The notes beneath the pieces were generated by a model. It made no database searches. It saw only the letters and a list, made by a program, of their open reading frames with translations, and was not told the origin of the DNA. Positions 32,120 through 41,320 of a stretch of 64,000 nt of DNA are shown piece by piece (the stretch's first letter is position 1; every line of letters starts with the position of its first letter). This DNA is from Variovorax dokdonensis (GTDB lineage Bacteria > Pseudomonadota > Gammaproteobacteria > Burkholderiales > Burkholderiaceae_C): contig NZ_JASZYV010000001.1 in the NCBI RefSeq assembly GCF_030316895.1, positions 1,550,001 through 1,614,000 of the forward strand. The letters run 5' to 3'. The position numbers were made by a program, and so were the translations under genes.

Positions 32120-35100
32120 GCAGGGATGCTTTCTTGCGTGGTCGGCTGGCCGAGGCTGCGAAGCACGTCGCGCACCATCTGTGCGCGGTCCTTGGGCTCC
32201 TTGAGTTCGCGCTCGATGCGCAGCTTCTCGTTGCCAGCCAGCTTGATGTGACGGTTCTTCTGGATCAGGCCGATGATCGCCATCGGGTCGACCGGCGGAT
32301 CTTTCTTGAACGTGATGTTGATGACGCCCGGCGCTGCATCCACCTTGGTCACGCCATAGGGGCGAGCCAGCACACGCAGGCGATGGACGTCGATCAGGGT
32401 TTGAGTCTGTGGTGGCAGCTTGCCGAATCGGTCGACGATTTCTTCGAGCAACGCATCGATTTGCGTCGGCGTCTTGGCGGTTGCGAGCTTCTTGTAGAAG
32501 GAAAGGCGCAGGTGCACGTCGCCGCAGTAGTCGTCAGGCAGGAGGGCGGGCGCGTGCAGGTTGATCTCCGTCGTGGCCGACAAGGGTGAGAGCAAGTCAG
32601 GCTCCTGGCCTGCCTTGAGCGAGCGCACAGCCTCCGACAGCATCTCGTTGTAGAGCTGGAAGCCGATCTCCATCATGTTGCCGCTCTGGTTCTCGCCCAG
32701 TACCTCGCCGGTTCCACGAATTTCCAGGTCGTGCATGGCCAGGTAGAAGCCGGAGCCCAGTTCTTCCATCTGCTGGATCGCCTCCAGACGTTGCGTGGCT
32801 TGCTTGGTCAGTCCGTCGAGGTCGGGCACCATGAGGTAGGCGTAGGCCTGATGGTGACTGCGCCCCACGCGCCCTCGCAATTGATGCAGTTGGGCCAGGC
32901 CGAACTTGTCGGCGCGGCTCATCACGATGGTGTTCGCGCTTGGCACGTCGATGCCGGTCTCGATGATGGTCGAGCACAGCAACAGGTTGAAGCGCTGTGC
33001 CACGAAGTCGCGCATCACCCGCTCCAGTTCGCGCTCGGGCATCTGGCCATGCGCCACCGCGATGCGGGCTTCTGGCAACAGTTCCTCCAGCTTGGCGCGG
33101 CGATTCTCGATGGTCTCGACCTCGTTGTGCAGGAAGTAGACCTGCCCCCCGCGCTTGAGTTCGCGCAGCACGGCCTCCCGGATCACGCCATTGTTCTCGC
33201 TGCGAACAAAGGTCTTGATGGCCAAGCGCCGCTGCGGCGCGGTGGCGATCACCGACAGGTCGCGCAAACCTTCGAGCGCCATGCCCAACGTGCGCGGGAT
33301 CGGGGTGGCGGTGAGCGTCAGCACGTCCACCTCGGCCCGCATGGCTTTCATCGCCTCCTTGTGGCGCACGCCGAAGCGATGTTCCTCGTCGATGATGAGC
33401 AGCCCGAGATTCTTGAACTTGACGCTTTCCGACAGCAGCTTGTGCGTACCCACGACGATGTCGACCGATCCGTCGGCCAAGCCCTTGGCGGCAGCCGTGA
33501 TCTCCTTGGTCGAGCGGAAGCGGCTCATCTCGGCCACCTTCACCGGCCACTTGGCGAAGCGGTCAACCAGCGTTTGATAGTGCTGCTCGGCCAGCAAGGT
33601 AGTCGGCGCGAGAAACGCCACCTGCTTGCCACCGGTCACCGCCACGAATGCGGCACGCAGTGCGACCTCGGTCTTGCCGAATCCGACGTCGCCACACACA
33701 AGGCGGTCCATCGGCCGCGGAGAGATCATGTCCTGGATGACGGCGTGGATGGCCGCTTGCTGGTCGGCGGTCTCCTGGAAGCCGAAGTCGTTGGCGAAAG
33801 TCTCGTAGTCCTGTGGCGAGAAGCGGAACGCGAAGCCCTCGCGCGCGGCGCGGCGGGCATAGATGTTGAGCAGTTCTGCCGCCGTGTCGCGCACCTGCTC
33901 GGCAGCCTTGCGCTTGGCCTTTTCCCATTGGCCCGAGCCGAGCTTGTGCAGTGGCGCTTCGTCCGCGCTGACGCCCGTGTAGCGACTGATCAGGTGCAAC
34001 TGGCTCACCGGCACGTAGAGCGTGGCCTTGTCGGCATATTCGAGGTGCAGGAATTCCTGCAGCAGTGGCCTGCCTTCGGCGTCCGTGCCCTGGCCGAGGT
34101 CCATGTTCACGAGGCCGCGGTAGCGACCGATGCCATGCGCGCTGTGCACCACCGGATCGCCCACCTTGAGCTCGGACAGGTCCTTGATCAGCGCCTCGAC
34201 ATCGCTGACTTGCTCCTGGCGCTTGTTGCGTCGACGCGTGCCGGGCGCGGCTGCGAACAATTCGGTCTCAGTGACGAAGTCGATGCCCCGCTCGCGCCAC
34301 GCGAATCCCGCAGCCAGTGCGGCGGTGGCGATGCCCACTTTCTCGCTGCCGTCGGCTTGGAACTCGGCAAGGCTGTCGAAGGCCGGCGGCTGAACGCCGC
34401 TGGCACGCAGGAAGTCGAGAAGGCTTTCGCGTCGGCCGTCACTCTCGGCAAGTACCAGCATCCGATTCGCACTGGCAGCCAGATGCTCTTTCAGGCGCGA
34501 CAGCGGATCCTCGGCGCCGCGAACGACCGACAGGTCGGGCAGGCGATCGAACTCTGCGTAGGCCGGGGCCGCATCTTCGCCCGGGCCGCCGCGAATCGCC
34601 AGTTGGGCGTACGGCTTGGCGCAGGTGTGGAACTGCTCGGCGGTGAGGAAGAGGGCTTCGGGCGGCAGGGTCGGACGCTCGGGATCCCCCCGCACCAGCC
34701 GGTAGCGCTCGTTCGTGTCCTGCCAGAAGTGCTGGAAAGCCGATTCCAGCTCGCCATGGAGCACCACGGTGGCCGCTTCGCCCAGGTAGTCGAAGACGGT
34801 GGCGGTTTCTTCGAAGAAGAGGGGCAGGTAGTACTCGATGCCGGCTGTAGCTACGCCGTTGCCCATGTCCTTGTAGATGCGGCTCTTGGTCGGATCGCCC
34901 TCGAGCAGTTCGCGCCAGCGGCTGCGAAAACGCGCGCGCGCCTCGTCGTCCATCGGAAACTCGCGGCCAGGCAGGAGGCGCACTTCAGGCACCGGATAGA
35001 GGCTGCGCTGCGTATCGGGGTCGAAGGTGCGGATCGAGTCGATCTCGTCGTCGAACAGGTCGACCCGAAACGGCATGGACGAGCCCATCGGGAAGAGGTC

Positions 35101-35604
35101 GATCAGGCCCCCGCGGACCGCGTATTCGCCCGGACTGACGACCTGGGTCACATGGTTGTAGCCGGCCAAGGTGAGCTGGCTGCGCAGCTTGGCTTCGTCG
35201 AGCTTCTGCCCCGTCTTGAAGTGGAAGGTGTAGCCGCCCATGAAAGCCGGCGGCGCCAGACGGTATAGCGCCGTCGTGGCCGGCACCACCACCAAGTCTG
35301 CCTCGCGCTGGCTGATGCGCCACAAGGTGGCCAGTCGCTCGCTGATCAGGTCCTGATGGGGTGAAAAGCTGTCGTAGGGCAGCGTTTCCCAATCCGGGAA
35401 CAGGGCGCAGCGCAACTCCGGCGCGAAGAAGGCCACTTCTTCCAGGAGGCGCTGAGCATCATTGGCGTCGGCGGCAAACACGGCTGTCGCGCGGCCAGCT
35501 GTCTTTTCGCGTTCGGCAAGCCGTGCGAGCAGAAGGGCGTCGGCGGACAGCGGAGGGCGGGGCAGGGTGAAGCGCTTGCCGGGTGCGATGGAAGGCAGAT
35601 CCAT
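32116..35604 (-). CDS. mfd: Transcription-repair coupling factor
   Basis: This 1162-residue SF2 translocase has an N-terminal UvrB-homology region (about 1-400). An RNA-polymerase-interacting domain (GDPVVHSAHGIGRYRG near 480) follows, then a RecG-like motor with Walker A CGDVGFGKTE near 635-644, DEEH box LLIIDEEHRFG near 735, and motif VI (QLRGRVGRS). The C-terminal TRCF autoregulatory domain is also present. Mfd removes stalled RNA polymerase at lesions and recruits UvrA. The start MDLPSIAPGKRF at 35604 fits the family; ten further codons of open frame upstream look non-coding. It is divergent from ispD. Confidence 0.96.
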   Translation of the reverse strand: MDLPSIAPGKRFTLPRPPLSADALLLARLAEREKTAGRATAVFAADANDAQRLLEEVAFFAPELRCALFPDWETLPYDSFSPHQDLISERLATLWRISQREADLVVVPATTALYRLAPPAFMGGYTFHFKTGQKLDEAKLRSQLTLAGYNHVTQVVSPGEYAVRGGLIDLFPMGSSMPFRVDLFDDEIDSIRTFDPDTQRSLYPVPEVRLLPGREFPMDDEARARFRSRWRELLEGDPTKSRIYKDMGNGVATAGIEYYLPLFFEETATVFDYLGEAATVVLHGELESAFQHFWQDTNERYRLVRGDPERPTLPPEALFLTAEQFHTCAKPYAQLAIRGGPGEDAAPAYAEFDRLPDLSVVRGAEDPLSRLKEHLAASANRMLVLAESDGRRESLLDFLRASGVQPPAFDSLAEFQADGSEKVGIATAALAAGFAWRERGIDFVTETELFAAAPGTRRRNKRQEQVSDVEALIKDLSELKVGDPVVHSAHGIGRYRGLVNMDLGQGTDAEGRPLLQEFLHLEYADKATLYVPVSQLHLISRYTGVSADEAPLHKLGSGQWEKAKRKAAEQVRDTAAELLNIYARRAAREGFAFRFSPQDYETFANDFGFQETADQQAAIHAVIQDMISPRPMDRLVCGDVGFGKTEVALRAAFVAVTGGKQVAFLAPTTLLAEQHYQTLVDRFAKWPVKVAEMSRFRSTKEITAAAKGLADGSVDIVVGTHKLLSESVKFKNLGLLIIDEEHRFGVRHKEAMKAMRAEVDVLTLTATPIPRTLGMALEGLRDLSVIATAPQRRLAIKTFVRSENNGVIREAVLRELKRGGQVYFLHNEVETIENRRAKLEELLPEARIAVAHGQMPERELERVMRDFVAQRFNLLLCSTIIETGIDVPSANTIVMSRADKFGLAQLHQLRGRVGRSHHQAYAYLMVPDLDGLTKQATQRLEAIQQMEELGSGFYLAMHDLEIRGTGEVLGENQSGNMMEIGFQLYNEMLSEAVRSLKAGQEPDLLSPLSATTEINLHAPALLPDDYCGDVHLRLSFYKKLATAKTPTQIDALLEEIVDRFGKLPPQTQTLIDVHRLRVLARPYGVTKVDAAPGVINITFKKDPPVDPMAIIGLIQKNRHIKLAGNEKLRIERELKEPKDRAQMVRDVLRSLGQPTTQESIPA

Positions 35605-35705
35605 GAGGGTGACTGGACAAACAAAGCAGAACACCCCGCGCCGAAGGGGAGCGGGGTGTATGAGTCGGCACCAATTCTAGAATGCCCCCAACTCTGACGC
35701 ACCGC

Positions 35706-36425
35706 ATGCACGCTCCTAACCCTACGCACCTGCACGTTCTCATTCCTTGTGCCGGCAACGGCAGTCGCGCCGGCGCCGGAACGCCCAAGCAATACCGGCG
35801 CCTGGCCGGGCGGCCCCTGGTTGCGCACACGCTGGAGGCGTTCCGGGCAGTGACGGATCGCCTGGCCACGTTGGCCCTCGTGGTGGCACCGGGCGACGCC
35901 GAAGTGGCGAGCGCGTTGCCGGCGTTTCCGCGCGACGCCAACGAGCGACTGCTGCAAGTGGGTGGCATCACCCGCGCCGCGTCGGTCCGCAACGGCCTGC
36001 AGGCACTGCGCCGCTTGGGAGCCAAGCCCAGCGACTGGGTCCTGGTGCACGACGCAGCGCGCTGCCTGCTGGCGCCTTCACAGATCGAGGCCCTCGTCGC
36101 AGCCTGCGAACACGACGCCGTCGGTGGTCTGCTGGCGCTTCGTGTTGCCGACACACTCAAGGCGGCAACCCCCGAAGGCCGGGTTCAAAGCACACTGACC
36201 CGCGCCGACAAATGGCTGGCGCAAACCCCGCAGATGTTTCGCTTGGGTATCTTGCAGGATGCACTGGAAAAGGCCGGCGACGCCGTGACCGACGAGGCTG
36301 GAGCCATTGAGGCACTCGGCCTTTCGCCGCTCCTGGTCAACGGCAGTTCGCTGAACATCAAGGTCACGTATCCCGAGGACTTCGAACTGGCCGAGGCGGT
36401 CCTGCGTGCGAGGGGTTCCAGATGA
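35706..36425 (+). CDS. ispD: 2-C-methyl-D-erythritol 4-phosphate cytidylyltransferase
   Basis: A 239-residue enzyme of the MEP isoprenoid pathway that makes CDP-methylerythritol. The CTP-binding loop [19 protein letters not shown] is near residues 12-30, VHDAARCLL near 117, and the C-terminal [15 protein letters not shown] near 220 is the usual signature. A start at 35682 is also possible; neither ATG has a clear ribosome site, and 35706 ([12 protein letters not shown]) leaves the shorter N-terminus typical of the family. Its stop overlaps the ispF start by four bases. Confidence 0.95.
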   Translation: MHAPNPTHLHVLIPCAGNGSRAGAGTPKQYRRLAGRPLVAHTLEAFRAVTDRLATLALVVAPGDAEVASALPAFPRDANERLLQVGGITRAASVRNGLQALRRLGAKPSDWVLVHDAARCLLAPSQIEALVAACEHDAVGGLLALRVADTLKAATPEGRVQSTLTRADKWLAQTPQMFRLGILQDALEKAGDAVTDEAGAIEALGLSPLLVNGSSLNIKVTYPEDFELAEAVLRARGSR

Positions 36426-36907
36426 GCCCGATGGACATCCGCGTCGGCGAAGGCTGGGACGTTCACCAACTGGTTGCCGGCCGTCCGCTGGTGCTCGGCG
36501 GCGTCGAGATTGCGCACCATGCGGGCCTGCTCGGCCATTCGGATGCGGATGCTCTCTTGCATGCGATTACCGATGCGCTGTTCGGCGCAGCGGGCCTGGG
36601 GGACATCGGGCGCCACTTCCCGGACACTGATCCGGCGTTCCGTGGTGCGGATTCCATGGTTCTCCTTGCCGAGGCGGCCAGGCGCGTGCGACACGAGGGC
36701 TGGCTGATCGGCAATGTCGACAGCACCATCGTCGCCCAGTCGCCCAAGCTGGCGCCGCACATTCCGGCCATGCGCGAGCGCATTGCGAAGGGCCTGGGCA
36801 TTCCGGCCGAACGCGTCAACGTCAAGGCGAAGACAGCGGAGAAGATGGGCCCGGTGGGCGAGGGCCGCGCCATGGAGGCGCGCGCCATCGTTCTGCTTCA
36901 CCGTTGA
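36422..36907 (+). CDS. ispF: 2-C-methyl-D-erythritol 2,4-cyclodiphosphate synthase
   Basis: A 161-residue protein with the metal-binding DVH motif in EGWDVHQLV near residue 14 and the conserved [30 protein letters not shown] block near 38-63. [11 protein letters not shown] is near 100 and the C-terminal [14 protein letters not shown] ends the active site. It forms the cyclic diphosphate in the isoprenoid pathway after IspE. Trimeric family proteins have this length. It is coupled to ispD and convergent with the sensor-kinase gene. Confidence 0.96.
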   Translation: MSPMDIRVGEGWDVHQLVAGRPLVLGGVEIAHHAGLLGHSDADALLHAITDALFGAAGLGDIGRHFPDTDPAFRGADSMVLLAEAARRVRHEGWLIGNVDSTIVAQSPKLAPHIPAMRERIAKGLGIPAERVNVKAKTAEKMGPVGEGRAMEARAIVLLHR

Positions 36908-36926
36908 AGCCGACCCGGCCCGGGCG

Positions 36927-38462
36927 TCAGGCTGCCTGTGGGGGCTTGCCGGCCTGGCCTGTGCCGCTCGGCGGTTGAGACCCCGTCGAGCTGGCTGGCG
37001 AGGGCGTAGCGCTGGCTCGAATCGACGCAGCCCGCGGCAGCCGGATGTGCGCCGCCAAGCCACGGCCTGGTGTGCTGGTGAGCGCAAAGGTGCCGCCCAT
37101 CCGTTCGATGTTCTTGGACACGATGGACAGCCCCAATCCAGCGCCGGCGGCAGAGGTTCGCGCGACGTCGCCTCGAAAGAAGGGCTTGGTGAGCTGCGAA
37201 AGCATGGCTGGTGCGACACCCGGGCCATAGTCGCGCACCTTGATCAGCACCGCGTCGTTGTGCGCCTGCGCCTGGATGGAAACCCGGGTGGCGTCGGTTC
37301 CAGGTGTCTTTCCGTAGCGGCGAGCGTTTTCCAGCAGGTTCGAGATCACGCGGATCAACTCGGTTTCGTCGGCCATCACGCGCAGGTCGGGCGACACTTC
37401 CACACCGATCCGCACATCCTCCTGGTCCTTGAGCGCATAGCAGCAGGCGTCGATCACATCGCGCAATTGGACCGGCTTGAAGTCGACGTGGTCGGGCCGG
37501 GCGTAGTCCAGGAACTTGTCGATGATCGCGTCGAGCTGCGCGATGTCCGCTGCCATGTGGGCGCGAGCATCTTCGTCGGCGACGCTCATCTCGGTCTCCA
37601 GCCGCAACCGTGCCAACGGGGTTCGAAGATCATGCGAGATGCCTGCGAGCATCACGGCTCGATCCTGCTCGATCTTGGCCAACTGGTCGGCCATGCGGTT
37701 GAAGCCGATGTTCACGGCCCGGATCTCCGCGGTACGCGCGCCTTCGTCCAGGCGTTCGACTTCGTATTCGCCCTCGCGCAACTGGCGCGCAGCGCGCGAG
37801 AGCTGGCTAAGCGGTCGATTGATGAAGCTCGTGATCAGGGCAGCGCCAGCCAACGACAAGCCCATCGCCGTCGCCAGCCAGACCAGCCAGGTGCGTCCGC
37901 CAAGGCGTGTGAAACGCGCCGGATCCAGCAGCAGCCAATAGTTGTCGCCCTCGATGGCAAAGCCCACCCACAGGCCGGCCTCGTCGTTCACGCTGCTGGC
38001 CACGGTCGTGCCCGGGCCGAGCCGGGCGATCAACTCTTCGGTGACCTGCACGTCGAGGGTCCCGTTGGCGTAGGAGACGAACCGGTCGGTCGGCTCGCGC
38101 GGCACGATGCGCACGCCCTCCTGCTCGGCGAGGGTCTTGATCAGCGAGACGCGCGTGATGGCGTCCGAATAGACCAGCGCCGCCCGGGTCAGGTTGACCA
38201 GCGAGGCGATCTGGTGGGCTGTTTCGATGGCGCGGGGCTCGTATTCGAGCTGCCGGAAGGTTTGCAGCCACGCGACGGTGCTGCCCACCAACAGAAGGGC
38301 GAGCAGGAAGAAGGTCCGCCAGAACAGACTCAACCCTAGACGCAAGCGCCGCCTGCGCGGGCCAGCGGCATTGGCCAACGGGCTGGAAACCGTGACTGCC
38401 GAACCCTCTTCCGCAAGAGGGCTGGACTGGGTCGTCTGGGGGCCGCTTGCGGCCACGGGCAT
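36927..38462 (-). CDS. envZ: EnvZ-type membrane sensor histidine kinase
   Basis: A 511-residue inner-membrane kinase. TM1 is near residues 47-65 (FWRTFFLLALLLVGSTVAW), a periplasmic sensor of about 130 residues follows, and TM2 is near 195-215. Then come HAMP, HisKA with the His in AGISHDLRTPLARLR near 276, and HATPase with N-box LLENARRYG and G2 box AGAGLGLSIV. A Pro/Ser-rich cytoplasmic tail ends the protein. The start at 38462 overlaps the stop of the response-regulator gene by one base, so the pair is coupled. It probably responds to osmotic or envelope conditions. Confidence 0.92.
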   Translation of the reverse strand: MPVAASGPQTTQSSPLAEEGSAVTVSSPLANAAGPRRRRLRLGLSLFWRTFFLLALLLVGSTVAWLQTFRQLEYEPRAIETAHQIASLVNLTRAALVYSDAITRVSLIKTLAEQEGVRIVPREPTDRFVSYANGTLDVQVTEELIARLGPGTTVASSVNDEAGLWVGFAIEGDNYWLLLDPARFTRLGGRTWLVWLATAMGLSLAGAALITSFINRPLSQLSRAARQLREGEYEVERLDEGARTAEIRAVNIGFNRMADQLAKIEQDRAVMLAGISHDLRTPLARLRLETEMSVADEDARAHMAADIAQLDAIIDKFLDYARPDHVDFKPVQLRDVIDACCYALKDQEDVRIGVEVSPDLRVMADETELIRVISNLLENARRYGKTPGTDATRVSIQAQAHNDAVLIKVRDYGPGVAPAMLSQLTKPFFRGDVARTSAAGAGLGLSIVSKNIERMGGTFALTSTPGRGLAAHIRLPRAASIRASATPSPASSTGSQPPSGTGQAGKPPQAA

Positions 38463-39193
38463 CAGGTCGTGCCGTCCGGCACGAACACGTAGCCCACGCC
38501 CCACACCGTCTGGATGTAGCGCGGAGCGGCGGCATCGGTTTCGACCAGCTTGCGCAGGCGGGAGATCTGCACGTCCAGGCTGCGGTCGAACGGTTCGAAT
38601 TCGCGGCCGCGCGCCAGTTGCGCCAGCTTTTCCCGCGACAGTGGCTGTCGCGGATGGCGCACCAATGCCTTGAGCATCGCGAATTCGCCGGTGGTCAGCG
38701 ACACCTCTTCGCCGTCCTTGCGCAGCGTGCGCGAGCCCAGGTCGAAGCTGAAGGGGCCGAACGTGACGGTCTCGTTGTCGGTGGACGGCGCGCCGGGTGC
38801 CTCCATCGGCGGGCGGCGACGCAGCACGGCGTGCACGCGGGCCAGCAGTTCGCGCGGGTTGAAGGGCTTGCCCAGGTAGTCGTCGGCGCCGACTTCCAGA
38901 CCGACGATGCGGTCCACATCCTCGCCCTTGGCGGTCAGCATGATGATGGGGGTCCGGTCGTTGGCCGCGCGCAACCGTCGGCAGACAGACAGCCCGTCCT
39001 CGCCGGGCATCATCAGATCGAGCACGATCAGGTCGACGGTATCGCGCAGCAGGATGCGATTGAGCGCCTTGCCATCTTCGGCCACGATGACTTCGAAACC
39101 CTCCTGCGTCAAATAGCGGCGCAGCAGATCTCGGATGCGGGCATCGTCGTCGACGATCACGATCTTGTCGGTGCGTGCAGGTGTCTGAGTCAT
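38462..39193 (-). CDS. ompR: OmpR-type response regulator
   Basis: This 243-residue regulator has a receiver domain with acidic triad DDD (residues 15-17), acceptor Asp59 in VLDLMMP, Thr in LTAKGED and Lys in GKPFNP. The C-terminal OmpR winged helix (about 140-235) contains LTTGEFAMLKALVRHP and RSLDVQISRLRKLVE. It is the first gene of the pair with the sensor kinase. The receiver sequence (GADDYLGKPFNPRELLAR) is characteristic of OmpR itself. Confidence 0.93.
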   Translation of the reverse strand: MTQTPARTDKIVIVDDDARIRDLLRRYLTQEGFEVIVAEDGKALNRILLRDTVDLIVLDLMMPGEDGLSVCRRLRAANDRTPIIMLTAKGEDVDRIVGLEVGADDYLGKPFNPRELLARVHAVLRRRPPMEAPGAPSTDNETVTFGPFSFDLGSRTLRKDGEEVSLTTGEFAMLKALVRHPRQPLSREKLAQLARGREFEPFDRSLDVQISRLRKLVETDAAAPRYIQTVWGVGYVFVPDGTT

Positions 39194-39272
39194 TTCAACA
39201 ACACTGAATTTGTAACAGCGTCGATTCTGTAGCCGAAGTTGGGCAATTGACGACCATTTGATCTCGGATTAA

Positions 39273-39293
39273 CGCAAAGTTACAAAACTTGCG
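39273..39293. promoter_or_regulatory. Inverted repeat CGCAAAGTT-ACAA-AACTTGCG upstream of ompR
   Basis: Arms match except for one extra base in the left arm. It is in the AT-rich 185-base space between ompR and a divergent small exported-protein gene, where the promoters of both must lie. No -35/-10 pair is certain. It may be a regulator site, possibly for OmpR itself. Confidence 0.4.
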
Positions 39294-39377
39294 GTCTTAT
39301 TCGGTCGGAGGATCAAGCGGACACCTTTGGATGGCAAAGTCGGTTCCTTTGATACTTTCGATGGAATTGGACAAGCC

Positions 39378-39698
39378 ATGCTCCGTGCGGACGTGCTTTC
39401 GATGACCGTTTTGCTGGCTGGCACCCTGGCGACCACGGTTGCAGGGGCCGCCGAACTGCCGCGCCAGCAGGGAGCGGCCCAGCGGGCGGGCGCCGCCGTG
39501 ACCGGCGTGTCTGTCTCCCAGGCCGACAGTCCGGTGGCCGCGCAGGATTCGGATGGCTACCACCTGACGCCTGCCGAATTGGCCAAACTGCGCGAGCAGG
39601 TGCGTACCCACTGGATGCAGGGCAGGTCCGGCTCGGGGCCGGACGCTGCGTCTGGGCTTCCGCTGGCGGAGGACGGCGGAAGGTCGATCGCGCGTTGA
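39378..39698 (+). CDS. Hypothetical exported protein
   Basis: A 106-residue protein with a probable signal peptide (SMTVLLAGTLATTVAGA) and a polar Ala/Gln/Ser-rich mature part. Only the helical segment GYHLTPAELAKLREQVRTHW looks structured. I do not recognise a family. The start at 39378 was chosen because the signal begins here; the frame is open from 39327. It is divergent from ompR and 63 bases upstream of another small exported-protein gene. Confidence 0.6.
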   Translation: MLRADVLSMTVLLAGTLATTVAGAAELPRQQGAAQRAGAAVTGVSVSQADSPVAAQDSDGYHLTPAELAKLREQVRTHWMQGRSGSGPDAASGLPLAEDGGRSIAR

Positions 39699-39761
39699 AG
39701 CCCGCCACTGCCCGCACTTCGTCTGTATGACGGACAAACTTTTTGAAGGGATCTTTTCGGT

Positions 39762-40469
39762 TTGAGAGCTATTACCAAAGCAGCCTTTGCCTGCGTCGCC
39801 ATGTGGGCGACGGTGGCCACCATGGCACAGCCGGGCGCGAACCCGCCCCCGATGAACGTGCTGCAGTTGTCGGCCGATGGCAGCGTAGAGGTTCAGCAGG
39901 ATCTGCTCAGCATCACCTTGCGCGCCCACAAGAACGGGACGGATGCGACAAGCGTTCAGGCCGAGTTGAAGCAGGCGCTGGACAGTGCGTTGGCAGCCGT
40001 GCGCCCGGACGCGAAGGCCGGGCAGATGGATGTCAGAACCGGAAACTTCAATCTGCATCCTCGCTACACGCGGGACGGCGCCATGAATGGCTGGGAAGGA
40101 AACGCCGAACTGGTGCTCCAGGGACGGGACTTTCCTCGCGTCACCCAGGCGGCGGGCCGTGTGAGTACGCTGACCGTGAGCAACATCGCCTTTGCGCTGA
40201 GCCCGGAGGCGAGCGACAAGGCCGAGACCGAGGCGCAGACCCTCGCGATCGCCGCCTTCAAGAAAAAGGCGGAAGAGTTGGCCAAGGGATTTGGCTTTTC
40301 CGGCTACACCTTGCGCGAGGTTTCAGTCAACCAAGGCTCGCCCATGCCGAAGGTGATGGCCATGCGGGCGCCCATGGCGGCGTCTGCTTCCGCCGATGCG
40401 CCTGTCCCCGTGGAACCGGGCAAGGCCAATGTGGTGGTCAACGTCAACGGCTCGGTCCAGCTGAAGTAG
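39762..40469 (+). CDS. SIMPL-domain (DUF541) periplasmic protein
   Basis: A 235-residue protein with an N-terminal signal (ITKAAFACVAMWATVATMAQ). A SIMPL domain follows: LQLSADGSVEVQQDLLSITL near 35, VQAELKQALDSALAAV, a mid-region LVLQGRDFPRVTQAAGRV, and a conserved C-terminal AFKKKAEELAKGFGFSGYTLREV. The family includes Brucella BP26 and E. coli YggE, associated with oxidative-stress tolerance, but the function is unclear. It starts at TTG 39762, with GAAGGGA upstream; the first in-frame ATG would remove half of the signal. Confidence 0.85.
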   Translation: MRAITKAAFACVAMWATVATMAQPGANPPPMNVLQLSADGSVEVQQDLLSITLRAHKNGTDATSVQAELKQALDSALAAVRPDAKAGQMDVRTGNFNLHPRYTRDGAMNGWEGNAELVLQGRDFPRVTQAAGRVSTLTVSNIAFALSPEASDKAETEAQTLAIAAFKKKAEELAKGFGFSGYTLREVSVNQGSPMPKVMAMRAPMAASASADAPVPVEPGKANVVVNVNGSVQLK

Positions 40470-40522
40470 GACCGTCTGAGTTGGGCGCCGGCAGCGCCCA
40501 ACTTGGTTCTGCCGGACGGGGC

Positions 40523-41293
40523 TTACTGGGCCGTCCAGCCGCCATCCATCTGCCAGGCCACTCCTCGTACCTGGTCCGCAGCCGGCGAGCACAGGAACGC
40601 AGCCAGACCTCCCAGCTGATCGACGGTCGTGAATTGCAGCGAAGGCTGCTTTTCGCCCAACAGGTCCTTCTGGGCTTGTTCGACGGTGATGCCTTCTCGG
40701 GCCGAACGGTCGTCGATCTGCTTTTGGACCAGCGGAGTCAGCACCCAGCCCGGGCAGATCGCATTGCAGGTCACGCCGGTCGTAGCCGTTTCAAGCGCCA
40801 CCGCCTTGGTCATGCCGACGATGCCGTGCTTGGCTGCGACGTAGGCCGATTTGCCCGCCGAGGCCACCAGCCCATGCGCCGAGGCGATGTTGAGCACGCG
40901 GCCCCAGTTGGCCTCGCGCATGGCCGGAATGGCCAGGCGGGTGGTGTGAAAGGCGCTGCTCAGGTTGATGGCGATGATGGCGTCCCAGCGCTCCGGCGGA
41001 AAATCCTCGATGTTCGACACATGCTGGATGCCGGCGTTGTTGACCAGGATGTCCACGCGCCCGAACTTGCTGGCGGCGAACTTCATCATGTCCTCGATGT
41101 CCGCCGGCTTGCTCATGTCGGCACCGTGGTAGGCCACCTTTACGCCTAGTGCCGCAAGCTCGTCCTGGGGTGTCTTGGAGTCGCCAAAACCGTTGACGAT
41201 GATGTTGGCGCCTTGGGCGGCGAGCGATTTTGCGATTCCCAGGCCAATGCCGCTGGTGGAACCGGTGACGAGCGCAGTTTTGCCTTTGAGCAT
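40523..41293 (-). CDS. bdhA: 3-hydroxybutyrate dehydrogenase
   Basis: A 256-residue short-chain dehydrogenase that interconverts 3-hydroxybutyrate and acetoacetate with NAD in polyhydroxybutyrate turnover. Motifs are TGSTSGIGLG at 10-19, NNAGIQHVS near 87, the catalytic Ser in NIASAHGLVAS and Tyr-X3-Lys in SAYVAAKHG near 152, and a C-terminal VRGVAWQMDGGW. NAGIQHV and ICPGWVLTPLVQKQI are characteristic of BdhA. It is divergent from the alpha/beta hydrolase gene with 27 bases between starts. The long frame upstream on the same strand only shadows the divergent gene. Confidence 0.94.
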   Translation of the reverse strand: MLKGKTALVTGSTSGIGLGIAKSLAAQGANIIVNGFGDSKTPQDELAALGVKVAYHGADMSKPADIEDMMKFAASKFGRVDILVNNAGIQHVSNIEDFPPERWDAIIAINLSSAFHTTRLAIPAMREANWGRVLNIASAHGLVASAGKSAYVAAKHGIVGMTKAVALETATTGVTCNAICPGWVLTPLVQKQIDDRSAREGITVEQAQKDLLGEKQPSLQFTTVDQLGGLAAFLCSPAADQVRGVAWQMDGGWTAQ

Positions 41294-41320
41294 GTGAACG
41301 AACTCCGGAGATTGAATAAG

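Noticed and set aside
32731..35268. An 845-codon plus-strand open frame opposite mfd
   Set aside because: Composition is Arg/His/Gln-rich without domains, while mfd on the other strand has all its motifs.
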